Made by a program: the position numbers and the translations under genes. From [Leptolyngbya] sp. JSC-1 (GTDB taxonomy: Bacteria; Cyanobacteriota; Cyanobacteriia; Elainellales; Elainellaceae): a DNA stretch of 64,000 nucleotides. Positions within the stretch are counted from its first letter, which is position 1; every line of letters starts with the position of its first letter. A model generated the notes under the pieces. That model was not told the origin of the DNA, ran no database searches, and saw only the letters and a program-made list of their open reading frames with translations. Below, piece after piece: positions 50,121 to 59,143 of this stretch. The stretch lies in assembly GCA_000733415.1 (NCBI GenBank), contig KL662191.1, forward strand, positions 2,491,219-2,555,218, in the 5' to 3' direction.

Positions 50121-50732
50121 TCACATCGCAATATATCCCGGAAGCTGTTGGATTCTGTTGAGCCAGGTGATGAGGTTGAGATAGGGAGATAAATCAATTT
50201 GACTGTCTGCGGCTCGGTAGATGTAGGGATAGCAGGCAATGTCGGCGATGGTGGGATGGTGGCACTCTAGCCACGGTTGATTTTCGAGATGCTGATCCAT
50301 TACCTGTAATAACTGCTTGGCTGTGCGCTCGGCTTTAGCTAGGTCGATTGGCACACCGAGTAAGAAGTGACGCCTAAGAGCTGTGAAGCTATGTTCAATT
50401 TCGTTGGCGGCGATTGATAGCCATTGCGTGATCTTAGCCATATATTCCGCATCGATAGGCAGCCAGTTGTTATCGTATTTTCGAGCTAAATAAACTAGAA
50501 TCGCCTGTGAGTCTCGAATATTCACATTAGCATCTACTAAAACGGGAACTTGCCCCATTGGGTTAAGCTGCAAAAACTCTGGTGAGCAGTGCTCTTTGGC
50601 GGCTAGATTAATGCCAATCCATTCGTAGGGCAGATCGAGCAAGGATAGCATCAGGCGCACTTTGTAGACGTTACCGGATTGGTGGGTACCGTATAGTTTG
50701 CGCGAAGATTCAGATCGTGGACTTGGAAGCAT
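50121..50732 (-). CDS. Glutathione S-transferase family protein
   Basis: 203 residues. Thioredoxin-like N-domain (KLYGTHQSGNVYKVRLMLSL; LNPMGQVPVLVD with the cis-Pro; IRDSQAILVYLARKY with the glutathione-gamma-Glu-binding DSQ-type motif) and an all-helical C-domain (HHPTIADIACYPYIYRA, the N-capping box with Asp). Catalytic residue is likely Ser in HQSGN. Detoxification role inferred. Confidence 0.9.
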   Translation of the reverse strand: MLPSPRSESSRKLYGTHQSGNVYKVRLMLSLLDLPYEWIGINLAAKEHCSPEFLQLNPMGQVPVLVDANVNIRDSQAILVYLARKYDNNWLPIDAEYMAKITQWLSIAANEIEHSFTALRRHFLLGVPIDLAKAERTAKQLLQVMDQHLENQPWLECHHPTIADIACYPYIYRAADSQIDLSPYLNLITWLNRIQQLPGYIAM

Positions 50733-50893
50733 GATTGTGCCTGGTTGATTTTCAGCGATGGATCAAAGACTGCTCACCTGCATTATTATCCCTAAATGAT
50801 GCGGCAACTACTCTGAATTCAGACGGTTCTCCGTCGCTGATAATTTGAGCGAAGTGCGTCACCCTATAAGAGTGAACTGATTTTGATGACACT

Positions 50894-52000
50894 GTGCTAA
50901 ATTTAACGACTCAAGCATCAACTCAAGCATCGCCTGTTGAAGCATCTATGCGAGTATCGTCGCCAGTCACTTCAGGGGCACAACCGCGTCTGTGGATGCC
51001 GGAGCGGATTTTGGTGACGCCTGCGGCCCTAGAAGAACCTTGGGGCCAGCAGATTTTGCAGCGTGTAGAGAAGTTGGGGTTACCAATCAAGAAATTATCC
51101 CAGAATCGACTTACCGGACTGCGGGGCGAGGACGAGCGCCAGACCTATAGTATTTCTAAACGCACCCTTGCGCTGGTGACAGCTTCCGCTAGCCAGTTTA
51201 AGCTGAGTCCGATTCCGCCTTCGGCTGATTGGCAGTTTCATATCGCTGAAGGGTGTCCGGCCCACTGTCAATATTGCTATTTGGCTGGAAGCCTGCAAGG
51301 GCCGCCGGTGATTCGGGTTTATGCCAACCTGCCGCAGATCTTGCAGAACTTAAGCAAGTATGATGCTTCGGGTATTCCAACGAGTTTTGAGGTGAGCTGC
51401 TACACCGATCCGCTGGGCATCGAGCATTTGACCGGCAGTTTGGCGGAATGCATTCGCTATTTTGGGACCCGTGAGCAGGGCTATTTGCGCTGGGTGTCGA
51501 AGTTTGATGCGGTGGATGAGTTGCTGGATTTGCCCCACAATGGGCATACTCGCTGTCGGGTAAGCGTGAATGCGGCTCCGATTTCCAAGCGGATGGAGGG
51601 CGGCACGGCATCGGTTCCAGCTCGACTTCAAGCATTGCGGCGACTGGCTCAGGCTGGCTACCCGATTGGGCTTGTGATCGCGCCAATCATGCCGATCGAG
51701 GATTGGGAGGAGCATTACGACCAGCTCTTTGACCAGATTAGCACTGCGCTCGATTTTGACTGTGATTTGACCATCGAGCTGATTTCTCACCGCTTTACGC
51801 CCGGTTCTAAGCAAGTGCTGCAATCCTGGTATCCCAATAGCCAGCTCGACCTCGATGAACAGGGCCGCGTAATCAAGCGCAATAAGTTTGGTGGCATCAA
51901 GTATGTCTATGACGGCAACACGATGAAGACACTGAAGCGCTACTTTGAGCAGCAGATCGCTCGCCGCTTGCCCAACGCTAAGATCCTGTACTGGACCTAG
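50894..52000 (+). CDS. Radical SAM protein, spore photoproduct lyase-like
   Basis: 368 residues, starting at GTG. Radical SAM cluster C-x3-C-x2-C in AEGCPAHCQYCYLAGSLQG (residues ~120-127). The layout resembles spore photoproduct lyase (SPL) relatives found in non-sporulating bacteria. The last Cys typical of true SPL (H-donor) is not evident near the C-terminus, so thymine-dimer repair cannot be claimed. N-terminal TQAS repeat is encoded by a near-exact 12-bp duplication (50909-50932). Confidence 0.85.
   Translation: MLNLTTQASTQASPVEASMRVSSPVTSGAQPRLWMPERILVTPAALEEPWGQQILQRVEKLGLPIKKLSQNRLTGLRGEDERQTYSISKRTLALVTASASQFKLSPIPPSADWQFHIAEGCPAHCQYCYLAGSLQGPPVIRVYANLPQILQNLSKYDASGIPTSFEVSCYTDPLGIEHLTGSLAECIRYFGTREQGYLRWVSKFDAVDELLDLPHNGHTRCRVSVNAAPISKRMEGGTASVPARLQALRRLAQAGYPIGLVIAPIMPIEDWEEHYDQLFDQISTALDFDCDLTIELISHRFTPGSKQVLQSWYPNSQLDLDEQGRVIKRNKFGGIKYVYDGNTMKTLKRYFEQQIARRLPNAKILYWT
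50909..50932. repeat. 12-bp tandem repeat ACTCAAGCATCA/G x2 (coding)
   Basis: Two units differing only in the last base, coding TQAS twice near the N-terminus of the radical SAM protein. Confidence 0.85.
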
Positions 52001-52005
52001 AACAA

Positions 52006-52278
52006 ATGGGTCGTCCTCGCAAAGTGGGTAAACGATTACCAACCCTCAAAGCAAGAGTGGATGCGAGCAAAACAACCTGGCAAACTATCACAATTGAGGG
52101 TTGGTATGGAGGGCGAACTTGTGACAGGCTGGTGGTTTCGTTAAGGGATGAGTCTGTGAATTGTTTTATCGAAGTTGAACATCTACTTGTTAACAACGTT
52201 AACAACGTTAACAACTGCAACAACTGCTGCTGTACGCTTGTGTTTCTCGATGCTTTGGTTTATGCTTTGCGATACTAG
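52006..52278 (+). pseudogene. IS701-like transposase fragment
   Basis: The first ~36 residues (MGRPRKVGKRLPTLKARVDA then SKTTWQTITIEGWYGG) match an internal part of IS701-type DDE transposases (kRGRPRKkGkRLPtl). The rest (VNNVNNVNNCNNCC) derives from a 9-bp repeat. It starts five bases after the radical SAM stop, has no catalytic residues and is an insertion relic. Confidence 0.5.
52189..52215. repeat. 9-bp tandem repeat GTTAACAAC x3
   Basis: Three exact units, followed by a TGCAACAAC variant. Contains HpaI-type palindrome GTTAAC in each unit. Confidence 0.95.
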
Positions 52279-52523
52279 TTTTTCTCGGACCCGAAGAGGG
52301 CTAGTGGGCCGCTCAAGGCAGGCGATTCGGGCGCTGATCCAAAAGTGCGACCAACACTTAAGGACCAGCTCACCTGACTCTCTGTTAGCGCCAGAGAGCA
52401 AGGCTGTGTTGATTGTACTGTGCAGCGGTACCGTCTAGGCAGCCTCGTTTGATGCGTCCTGTAGTCAGGCATTTGCCTTGAGCGATTTCTTTACCGAAAT
52501 CAAACCAAACGAGGCTAAACCCA

Positions 52524-52736
52524 ATGAATACCGAATGTAACGAATCACTGACCGTGATCGATCACACCTACGGAGACGATAGAGCACAGATCTGGATTAT
52601 CGGTACTCGCGACCAGGTGATTCATCAGATGAACGAGTTTTATGTCCGCAGCCTAGTGCCGGACCGAGCCAGGTTCACCCCAATTATTCCGGCTCCCTTT
52701 GCTAAGGGCAAATACATGACCGTGCTGGAACGCTAG
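52524..52736 (+). CDS. Conserved-looking small cyanobacterial protein (70 aa)
   Basis: MNTECNESLTVIDHTYGDDR then AQIWIIGTRDQVIHQMNEFY and VPDRARFTPIIPAP. Compact alpha/beta composition, no membrane segment. I recognise the pattern from small cyanobacterial proteins of unknown function. A hairpin with AGGAGC/GCTCCT follows at 52831-52856. Confidence 0.6.
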   Translation: MNTECNESLTVIDHTYGDDRAQIWIIGTRDQVIHQMNEFYVRSLVPDRARFTPIIPAPFAKGKYMTVLER

Positions 52737-52800
52737 CCAATCCTGCCCGATCCTTCAACCGATACTCATCAGTACGCTAAGGCTAATCGAGTCGGAGAAG

Positions 52801-52824
52801 ATTCAGGAGAAAATTCAGGAGAAA
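52801..52824. repeat. 12-bp tandem repeat ATTCAGGAGAAA x2
   Basis: Two exact units in non-coding DNA between the 70-residue gene and the TetR gene. Confidence 0.95.
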
Positions 52825-52830
52825 ATTAAT

Positions 52831-52856
52831 AGGAGCGGGGATCTGTCTCTGCTCCT
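52831..52856 (+). terminator. Weak terminator-like hairpin
   Basis: AGGAGC and GCTCCT flank a 14-base loop with additional GGGA/TCTC pairing; only GTTCTGG follows, so termination strength is doubtful. Confidence 0.4.
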
Positions 52857-52899
52857 GTTCTGGTGCTGTAAAATCTGCTTAACCGTTCTCCTCAAGTCT

Positions 52900-53490
52900 A
52901 TGGGTCGCCCGACCAAAGAGAATACCCTCACCCAGCAGGACGTAATTGCTGCCGCCTTAGTTTGTTTGGACCAAGCAGGCGAAGCGGCGCTGGGAGTGAA
53001 TCGAGTCGCACGAACTTTGGGAATTCAACCGCCGGCAATTTACAAGCACTTCAATGGCAAAGCCGGACTGCAACGAGCCGTAGCATTGGCGATTTGGCGA
53101 CAGTATCTGGCCGACTGTCAGCACCAAATGGCTGGCATCAGCGATCCGGCAACTCTAATGCGAACCGGAGCCAAGGCTACTCGGAACTTTGCCCACACCT
53201 ACCCAGCCCGCTATGCCGTGATGATGCATTATCAACTGCGGCCCACCGACCCAGAAGAAGCCGAAATCATTCAAGCCTCATTGCGCTGGTTCCAAGCCTC
53301 GCTGCGTCTCTACAATCTCGGCGAGGACGCACTGATTGACGTGATGCGACTCGTCAACGCCGCCATCTACGGCTTCATTACCAGAGAACAATCCGATCTC
53401 ATGACCCTCAACCGTTCCCCAGATGCTAGCTACGACGTGATGCTAGAAGCTCTGCTGGTAGCAATTGCCCACATTCAGCAGCGTGATTAA
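52900..53490 (+). CDS. TetR-family regulator with WHG-type C-domain
   Basis: 196 residues. HTH region: LTQQDVIAAALVCLDQAGEA then VNRVARTLGIQPPAIYKHFN, residues ~10-55. The C-terminal domain (YPARYAVMMHYQLRPTDPEE; MRLVNAAIYGFITREQ) is of the TetR_C_33/WHG kind. Ligand and target genes unknown. Convergent with the decayed LuxR gene. Confidence 0.9.
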   Translation: MGRPTKENTLTQQDVIAAALVCLDQAGEAALGVNRVARTLGIQPPAIYKHFNGKAGLQRAVALAIWRQYLADCQHQMAGISDPATLMRTGAKATRNFAHTYPARYAVMMHYQLRPTDPEEAEIIQASLRWFQASLRLYNLGEDALIDVMRLVNAAIYGFITREQSDLMTLNRSPDASYDVMLEALLVAIAHIQQRD

Positions 53491-53524
53491 ACCCTGAGAC
53501 CTTGCCCGACAATGCAACCACTTT

Positions 53525-53548
53525 GGTGATGGTTGTGGTGATGGTTGT
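53525..53548. repeat. 12-bp tandem repeat GGTGATGGTTGT x2
   Basis: Two exact units between the TetR gene and the LuxR remnant. A second tandem repeat, CTATTGTTGGGTTT x2 (14 bp, 53580-53607), lies 31 bases away inside the LuxR remnant's 3' end. Confidence 0.95.
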
Positions 53549-53565
53549 CGCACCTGCGGTTCAAC

Positions 53566-54128
53566 TCAGCTGCCTCTGCCTATTGTTGGGTTTCTATTGT
53601 TGGGTTTGCTTTCCAGCTCTGCTGTCACCTCATGAGGCATGTCTCGCAATTTGGCTATCATCTCCGTCCTGCTCGAAACTTCTACCTTTCGAAACATTCG
53701 CTTCAACGCTTGTTTGACCGAATTCTCGGTGATCCAGGTGATCCATAAGTCCTTGCCGATTTCTGCATTGGTTAGTCCTTTAGCCACCAGATTGGCGATT
53801 TGCATTTCTCGCGGCGTTAGGCGTTGTAAGAGAGGATTGGGAGTCACCAAGGATGGGTTGCGCAACTCAGCCAAACTAGCAGACAGATGCAGGCAGACTG
53901 CACTTAAGCGGACCACATCATTAGGGTTGAATGCTGGTGTATCGCCTATGCGCGCAAAGTGGACTGTGCCAATCAATTGACCCCGGCCCCGCTGCTCGCC
54001 GCATTCCTGACACAAAGCCAAGACACCGCAGCTCGACTACGATTGGAGAACTGAAATTCGTGCTGTATCTTCCACAGCTTGGTAGACAGCAGTGAGATCT
54101 GCGAACAATTGTTACAATTCAAGCGCAT
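53566..54128 (-). pseudogene. LuxR-family regulator with frameshift
   Basis: The N-terminal part MRLNCNNCSQISLLSTKLWK then FSNRSRAAVSWLC is in one frame and LCQECGEQRGRGQLIGTVHF onward in another; the frame change is near 54018. The C-terminal HTH (LTPREMQIANLVAKGLTNAE ... SVKQALKRMFRKVEVSSRTE) is intact but contains a duplicated WIT-WIT from a 9-bp tandem repeat (53728-53745), just before the recognition helix. An ORF from 54021 may still make a 151-residue HTH protein. Divergent from the aminotransferase gene, 25 bases apart. Confidence 0.65.
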
Positions 54129-54153
54129 CTTGACTTGTTTGGATCCCGACTTC

Positions 54154-55347
54154 ATGACCCTCTCCATCCTCTCTATTAACCAGCATCGCCAGCAGTTTCC
54201 AGCCTTAGCCAACAAAGCCTACTTCAACTACGGCGGCCAAGGCACGATGCCAACTAGCGCCATCACCGCAATGCAGCAAGCGCATGAGTATATGCAGCAG
54301 GCTGGACCATTCTCCAGCGAAGTAAACCAATGGGTGACGCGGGAAAGCCAGCAGATGCGGCAGGCGATCGCCAGCGAGCTAGGAGTGCCCGCCAGCACGA
54401 TCACGCTGACCGAAGATGTGACGGTGGGTTGCAACATTGCCCTTTGGGGCATCGAGTGGCAGGCCGGCGATCATTTACTGCTGTCCGACTGCGAGCATCC
54501 GGGTGTGGTGGCAACCGCCGCCGAAATTAGCCGCCGCTTTGGGGTTGAGGTGAACACCTGCCCGCTGATGGCAACCCTGAATCAGGGCGATCCGGTGGCG
54601 GTGATTGCAGAATACTTGCGTCCAACTACTCGCCTACTGGTAATTAGCCATGTGCTTTGGAATACAGGTCAGGTGTTGCCCTTGCCAGAAATCATGCAGG
54701 CTTGTCATACGGCTCAGCCCCAGCCGGTGCGGGTTTTGGTCGATGCAGCCCAATCGGTCGGGATGTTGCCATTAGATCTCGATGCTTGGGATGTGGATTT
54801 CTATGCCTTTACCGGACATAAGTGGCTCTGCGGTCCGGCGGGAGTGGGCGGGCTATATGTCGCGGCGCAGGTGCGGGATCAGTTGCATCCAACCTTTATT
54901 GGGTGGCGCAGTATTACCAAAACCACGACCGGACAACCCACCGGATGGCAGCCGGATGGCAGTCGCTATGAAGTGGCAACTTCAGACTATGCGTTGTATC
55001 CAGCCCTGAGAGCGGCGATGGCAACCCATCAGGCATGGGGCAGCGCTACAGAGCGTTACCAGCAGATCCTGAAGCTAAGCGGTTATCTGTGGAAACGGCT
55101 AAACGACTTGACGTTTGTCACCTGTTTGCGCATGGCCCCGCCCGAATCGGGACTTGTTTCCTTTCAAATCGGCGACCACAGCCCTAAGCAACACGAGCAG
55201 CTAGTGCAGTTTTTAGAACGACAGGGCTTCCTGCTGCGCACTATTCTTGACCCTACTTGCGTTCGTGCTTGTGTGCACTATTTCACCACCGAGGCCGAAA
55301 TTGAACAGTTGATACAGACGATGCAAAAGTTTAGTGAGGATCTCTGA
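54154..55347 (+). CDS. Class V aminotransferase, cysteine/cystine lyase-like
   Basis: 397 residues from the ATG at 54154; a GTG-type extension from 54079 overlaps the upstream remnant. PLP enzyme: DAAQSVGMLPLDLDAWDVDF (PLP-binding Asp) and AFTGHKWLCGPAGVGGLYV with the Schiff-base Lys. The N-terminal YFNYGGQGTMP resembles the cyanobacterial C-DES cystine lyases used in Fe-S assembly. No active-site Cys as in NifS/SufS is obvious. Substrate therefore inferred. Confidence 0.85.
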   Translation: MTLSILSINQHRQQFPALANKAYFNYGGQGTMPTSAITAMQQAHEYMQQAGPFSSEVNQWVTRESQQMRQAIASELGVPASTITLTEDVTVGCNIALWGIEWQAGDHLLLSDCEHPGVVATAAEISRRFGVEVNTCPLMATLNQGDPVAVIAEYLRPTTRLLVISHVLWNTGQVLPLPEIMQACHTAQPQPVRVLVDAAQSVGMLPLDLDAWDVDFYAFTGHKWLCGPAGVGGLYVAAQVRDQLHPTFIGWRSITKTTTGQPTGWQPDGSRYEVATSDYALYPALRAAMATHQAWGSATERYQQILKLSGYLWKRLNDLTFVTCLRMAPPESGLVSFQIGDHSPKQHEQLVQFLERQGFLLRTILDPTCVRACVHYFTTEAEIEQLIQTMQKFSEDL

Positions 55348-55420
55348 TCCCCGTAGCACTAGCTACCTGGAATTTGGGGAACCTAAGTTAAGCTACAGGG
55401 GAACACCGTCTCTGTGATTG

Positions 55421-55462
55421 CTTTTCTGTAACCACTTTTCTGTAACTGCTTTTCTGTGACTG
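55421..55462. repeat. 14-bp tandem repeat x3 upstream of NDH-2
   Basis: CTTTTCTGTAACCA, CTTTTCTGTAACTG and CTTTTCTGTGACTG lie head to tail, ending 21 bases before the NDH-2 start and so in its leader. Confidence 0.9.
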
Positions 55463-55483
55463 CCTTCTAAGGAGCGTTCGAGC

Positions 55484-56839
55484 ATGGCGAATCAGACTCA
55501 ACCCGCACACCGCATAGTGATTGTTGGCGGCGGCTTTGGGGGACTTTATGCCGCCAAGGAACTGGGAAAATCCGAAGCGCACGTCACCCTGATCGACAAG
55601 CGCAATTTTCACCTGTTCCAACCCCTGCTGTATCAGGTAGCAACGGGGACCCTCTCGCCAGCCGACATTTCTTCGCCCTTGCGCGGCATCCTCAGCAGGT
55701 ACCGCAACGTCAAGGTGCTGATGGACGAAGTCACCGATATTGACCCAGCCCAGCAAAGAGTAATGCTGCGCAATCGCCAAATTGACTACGACACGCTGAT
55801 CGTGGCCACCGGCGTCAGCCATCACTACTTCGGAAACGACCACTGGAAGCCCACCGCTCCTGGACTCAAAACTGTCGAAGATGCCTTAGAGATGCGACGG
55901 CGGATTTTTGTCGCCTTTGAAGCGGCGGAGAAAGAAACCGATCCTGCCAAGCGCCAAGCCTGGTTGACCTTTGTGATTGTTGGCGGCGGTCCGACTGGGG
56001 TGGAACTGGCTGGCGCGATTGCCGAACTCGCCTTTAACACGCTGAAATCCGACTTCCGCAACATCGACACCACCGAAACCAAAATTCTGCTGATCGAAGG
56101 CTTAGACCGGGTGCTGCCCCCCTACCCGCCGGAACTCTCGGAGAAGGCAGCTCAGGCATTGGCTCGCTTAGGGGTAACGGTACAAACCCAATCGCTGGTG
56201 ACAAACATCGACAATCACATTGTCACCGTGAAGCGGGGTGACGAGGTACAGCAAATTCCGGCTCGTACAATTCTCTGGGCCGCAGGTGTGAAGGCATCGA
56301 CTATGGGCAAGGTGCTGGAGCAACGCACCGGAGCCGAACTAGACCGGGTGGGGCGGGTGATGGTGGAGCCGGATCTGAGCATCCCGGGCCACCCGAATAT
56401 TTTTGTGGTCGGGGATTTGGCCCACTTTGCCCATCAGGGAGGTCAGCCCCTACCCGGCGTGGCTCCGGTGGCCGTGCAGCAAGGCAAGTATGTGGCCAAA
56501 CTGATTCGGCATCGGCTCAAGGGCGAGGCGCTGTCGGCTTTCCAGTATGATGATGCGGGCAGTCTAGCAGTAATTGGTCAGAACGAAGCAGTAGTGACGC
56601 TGCGCTCGATGAAGTTCAGCGGCTTTATTGCCTGGTTCATCTGGATCTTTGCCCATATTTACTACCTGATTGAGTTTGATAACAAGCTGGTGGTGATGAT
56701 TCAGTGGATGTGGAACTACTTCACGCGCAATCGAGGTGCCCGCTTGATCACTGGCGAAAGCCTACTGGGCCAAAGCGAAATCGATTCAGAAGGAAACTAT
56801 AGTGTTGCATCGTCCAGCCAGTCCCCAGTTGAGGTATAA
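55484..56839 (+). CDS. Type II NAD(P)H dehydrogenase
   Basis: 451 residues. FAD-binding Rossmann motif IVGGGFGGLYAAKELG at the N-terminus and NAD-binding GGGPTGVELAGAIAELA near residue 170. C-terminal membrane-contact region VVTLRSMKFSGFIAWFIWIF. Single-subunit NDH-2 passing electrons to quinone, in cytoplasmic or thylakoid membrane. Cyanobacteria have NdbA, B and C; subtype not decided here. AAGGAGCG precedes the ATG. Confidence 0.92.
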   Translation: MANQTQPAHRIVIVGGGFGGLYAAKELGKSEAHVTLIDKRNFHLFQPLLYQVATGTLSPADISSPLRGILSRYRNVKVLMDEVTDIDPAQQRVMLRNRQIDYDTLIVATGVSHHYFGNDHWKPTAPGLKTVEDALEMRRRIFVAFEAAEKETDPAKRQAWLTFVIVGGGPTGVELAGAIAELAFNTLKSDFRNIDTTETKILLIEGLDRVLPPYPPELSEKAAQALARLGVTVQTQSLVTNIDNHIVTVKRGDEVQQIPARTILWAAGVKASTMGKVLEQRTGAELDRVGRVMVEPDLSIPGHPNIFVVGDLAHFAHQGGQPLPGVAPVAVQQGKYVAKLIRHRLKGEALSAFQYDDAGSLAVIGQNEAVVTLRSMKFSGFIAWFIWIFAHIYYLIEFDNKLVVMIQWMWNYFTRNRGARLITGESLLGQSEIDSEGNYSVASSSQSPVEV

Positions 56840-56869
56840 CGTTGTGTATCACCACTCTGGAGTTATGCC

Positions 56870-57295
56870 GTGCAGTCTCCCCACGCCGCCAACACCGCTT
56901 CTTCCACCCTCGTCCAATCGGCCACCCTCACCATTGAACTGACGGATTTCCGCAATCGTCAGGGCGTGGTTTGTGTAGCGCTGTTCAACAGTCCAGAAGG
57001 CTACCCGAGTAATCCCGATCGAGCCGTGCGGTCCGGCTGTTTTGCGATTACGCAACTGCCCTGCGAAGTGATGTTTGAGGATTTGCCGTTTGGCTGGTAT
57101 GCAGTCGCAGCCCACCACGACGAAAATATGGACGGCAAGCTGAACTGCAATGCCTTGGGGATTCCGAAAGAAGGAATTGGCTTCTCTGGTAATCCGCCGA
57201 TCTGGAAAGGGGCACCGCCGTTTCAGAAAGCCGTCTTCGAGTTTTCGCCCGACAATCCGCTGGTCCGCATCACCATGAAATATCTCTTGAAGTAG
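56870..57295 (+). CDS. DUF2141 protein
   Basis: 141 residues, start GTG. Beta-sandwich family: LTIELTDFRNRQGVVCVALF, LPFGWYAVAAHHDENMDGKL and LGIPKEGIGFSGNPP. The HDEN-x-DGKLN motif suggests a metal site. Family proteins are usually exported, but no clear signal is present with this start. Its 3' end overlaps the convergent acyltransferase gene by 26 bases. Confidence 0.88.
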   Translation: MQSPHAANTASSTLVQSATLTIELTDFRNRQGVVCVALFNSPEGYPSNPDRAVRSGCFAITQLPCEVMFEDLPFGWYAVAAHHDENMDGKLNCNALGIPKEGIGFSGNPPIWKGAPPFQKAVFEFSPDNPLVRITMKYLLK

Positions 57296-58487
57296 CCTCG
57301 GAAAGAATATCCAGATTCCTCTGCATCGTCTGCTGCAATTGCTGCGTTAAGGTTGTAACCGTGCCAGTGCGATCCCGGCCATATTCGGCCAGATAGGGAC
57401 GCAGATTAAGCGGTTGCCCGACTCGCAATAACGCCTGACGGTGGCCTTTGGCGGCTGGCTGGTCAATGTTGAACACCTCGCGTTCCAAACGGGTAAGGGT
57501 GTCTAAAAACCGCTCCGGAGTGGGACGTTCGGCGACATAGCCGTCGTAGATCGCATCAAAGTTGAGCATGCGGGTAATCGCTTTGCGCATCACTTCCCAT
57601 TCGTCGCCACCGTCGCTCAGGAGGCTGTTGGCGCTATCATCGCTGCTATACCGAGTTTCCAGAATATGCTGAATCCGGTAAACTCGCTCCCGATTTGGTT
57701 CGTTGGGGGCTGGAGTAAGCCGCAATCGTTGCTCACATCGCTGCAAAATTTGGGACTTGAGCGCTGTGATTCGCTGATTCCAATCGGTTTCACTGGGTTC
57801 CAGCCCATATTCCTGCTCAAACCGTTGTAGCACTGCCGCCGCTACGCTCCGCAAGCGACTGTAGGAATCGCCTGTTCTAGGCAAACCCAATGCCTGCTCC
57901 AATCGGTCTAGGCTCTGCTCAATCAGAGGCGCGACATGGCCGATGTAGCGATATTTGAGGCTGATCGGCACGATGTAGAAGTCTCGCACTGTGCCCTGCT
58001 TAGCCTGTTTAGATAGGGCTTGCAGCGCCATTTGCACTGCTCCGGGCCGAAAGGGCATCACCGTATCGTTTTGAAACGAGCAGCCGCCTTCTGGGAAAAT
58101 CACCAGCTTACAGTCGGGCTGCATTAGCAGCTTCAATGTTTGCACCACACTGTCGCGGTCGGCCTGTCCGCGGCGGATCGAATAGGCCCCAATCCGCTGC
58201 AAAAGCCATCCTTCCAACCCCCGGAACCGCTCGTAGGCAGCCAAATAGTAGAACGGTTGCCGCACCACACTGGAAAACAAAAACATCACGACCGGATCGT
58301 CAAAGGTGGGGTGGTTACACAGCAGCAAACAGGGATTTTGCCGCAGCATCGAGAGCTGGACCTTGGGTTCGGTGCTAATTACTAGCTCCAGCTTATAGAA
58401 CCAGCGCACCAGCTTAGGAGCTACGGTTTGCAGCAGTTTGACAAGCCGTGGGTTCAGTTTGGGCGGGTAGAAGGGGCGGGATGTCAT
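57270..58487 (-). CDS. PlsC-like 1-acyl-glycerol-phosphate acyltransferase family protein
   Basis: 405 residues. Catalytic H-x4-D in LLCNHPTFDDPVVMFLF (residues ~53-60) and substrate-binding FPEGGCSFQNDTVMPFRPGA. Twice the usual length of PlsC (~200-250): the C-terminal 190 residues form an additional helical region (TRLEREVFNIDQPAAKGH) of unknown role. Membrane lipid synthesis is inferred. Overlaps DUF2141 at its 3' end. Confidence 0.85.
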   Translation of the reverse strand: MTSRPFYPPKLNPRLVKLLQTVAPKLVRWFYKLELVISTEPKVQLSMLRQNPCLLLCNHPTFDDPVVMFLFSSVVRQPFYYLAAYERFRGLEGWLLQRIGAYSIRRGQADRDSVVQTLKLLMQPDCKLVIFPEGGCSFQNDTVMPFRPGAVQMALQALSKQAKQGTVRDFYIVPISLKYRYIGHVAPLIEQSLDRLEQALGLPRTGDSYSRLRSVAAAVLQRFEQEYGLEPSETDWNQRITALKSQILQRCEQRLRLTPAPNEPNRERVYRIQHILETRYSSDDSANSLLSDGGDEWEVMRKAITRMLNFDAIYDGYVAERPTPERFLDTLTRLEREVFNIDQPAAKGHRQALLRVGQPLNLRPYLAEYGRDRTGTVTTLTQQLQQTMQRNLDILSEATSRDISW

Positions 58488-58510
58488 GAAGTAAACGACC
58501 CGACGCTGAG

Positions 58511-59143
58511 CTAGGCTACAGGGCGGGCTTTCAACAGCCCTGTAGCGTCATAGCTGAGCGAGCATGTCCATCTATCTCCCTCGCTAGTTACAGCAATATC
58601 ACGTCGCCCGAAATCCACGCCAATTACGTCATCTCTGATGGGTGCATCCGGCACGTCATCTTTGATTTGAATGTTGATATAGTAGGTTCCATCCTTCCGC
58701 TTACACAACGTTGCGCTGGTTGGAACACGGCCCTTGAGTAAACTGCGCTGATAGTTGCCAATCAGCAATTTGAACCGTTCCCGCCCTGTTACCAGCGTCA
58801 GGCTAGCCGTCCAGTCTTTTTCTCGGAATGAAAAAATCCGTGCGTCGTAATCCACGCTAGTAGGCTTGAATGCCTTCACTGGCTTGCCTTTCTGTTTGGC
58901 AGTTTTTCGATTGGATGCAACCCGCGCAATAGCTCTGACTGCAAGGTTGGCAGACAGCCTATAGTCTCTGCGAATGTGGTTATAAACCAAGCCCTGAATA
59001 CGAGGCTTGTTTGTCAACCTAGGATCAACGGACTGATTGATATAGTTACAAGCTTCAGCAAAGCTAACCAGAGTTGCATCTAATTTGGCAACCTGTTCTT
59101 CTTTAACTTCAAGCTTGCAAGCTACTGTCAGAACTGAATCCAT
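58511..59143 (-). mobile_element. tnpB: IS200/IS605-type TnpB, C-terminally deleted
   Basis: 210 residues; full TnpB is 370-420. Present are the wedge/REC-like N-terminal part (FAEACNYINQSVDPRLTNKP; AIARVASNRKTAKQKG) and the first RuvC motif IGVDFGRRDIAV with its Asp. After SEGDRW the sequence breaks off. RuvC-II Glu, the zinc ribbon and RuvC-III Asp are missing, so no nuclease activity. The right-end hairpin CTACAGGGC/GCCCTGTAG (58516-58545) immediately follows, so the ends may still be mobilised in trans. No tnpA seen. Confidence 0.8.
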
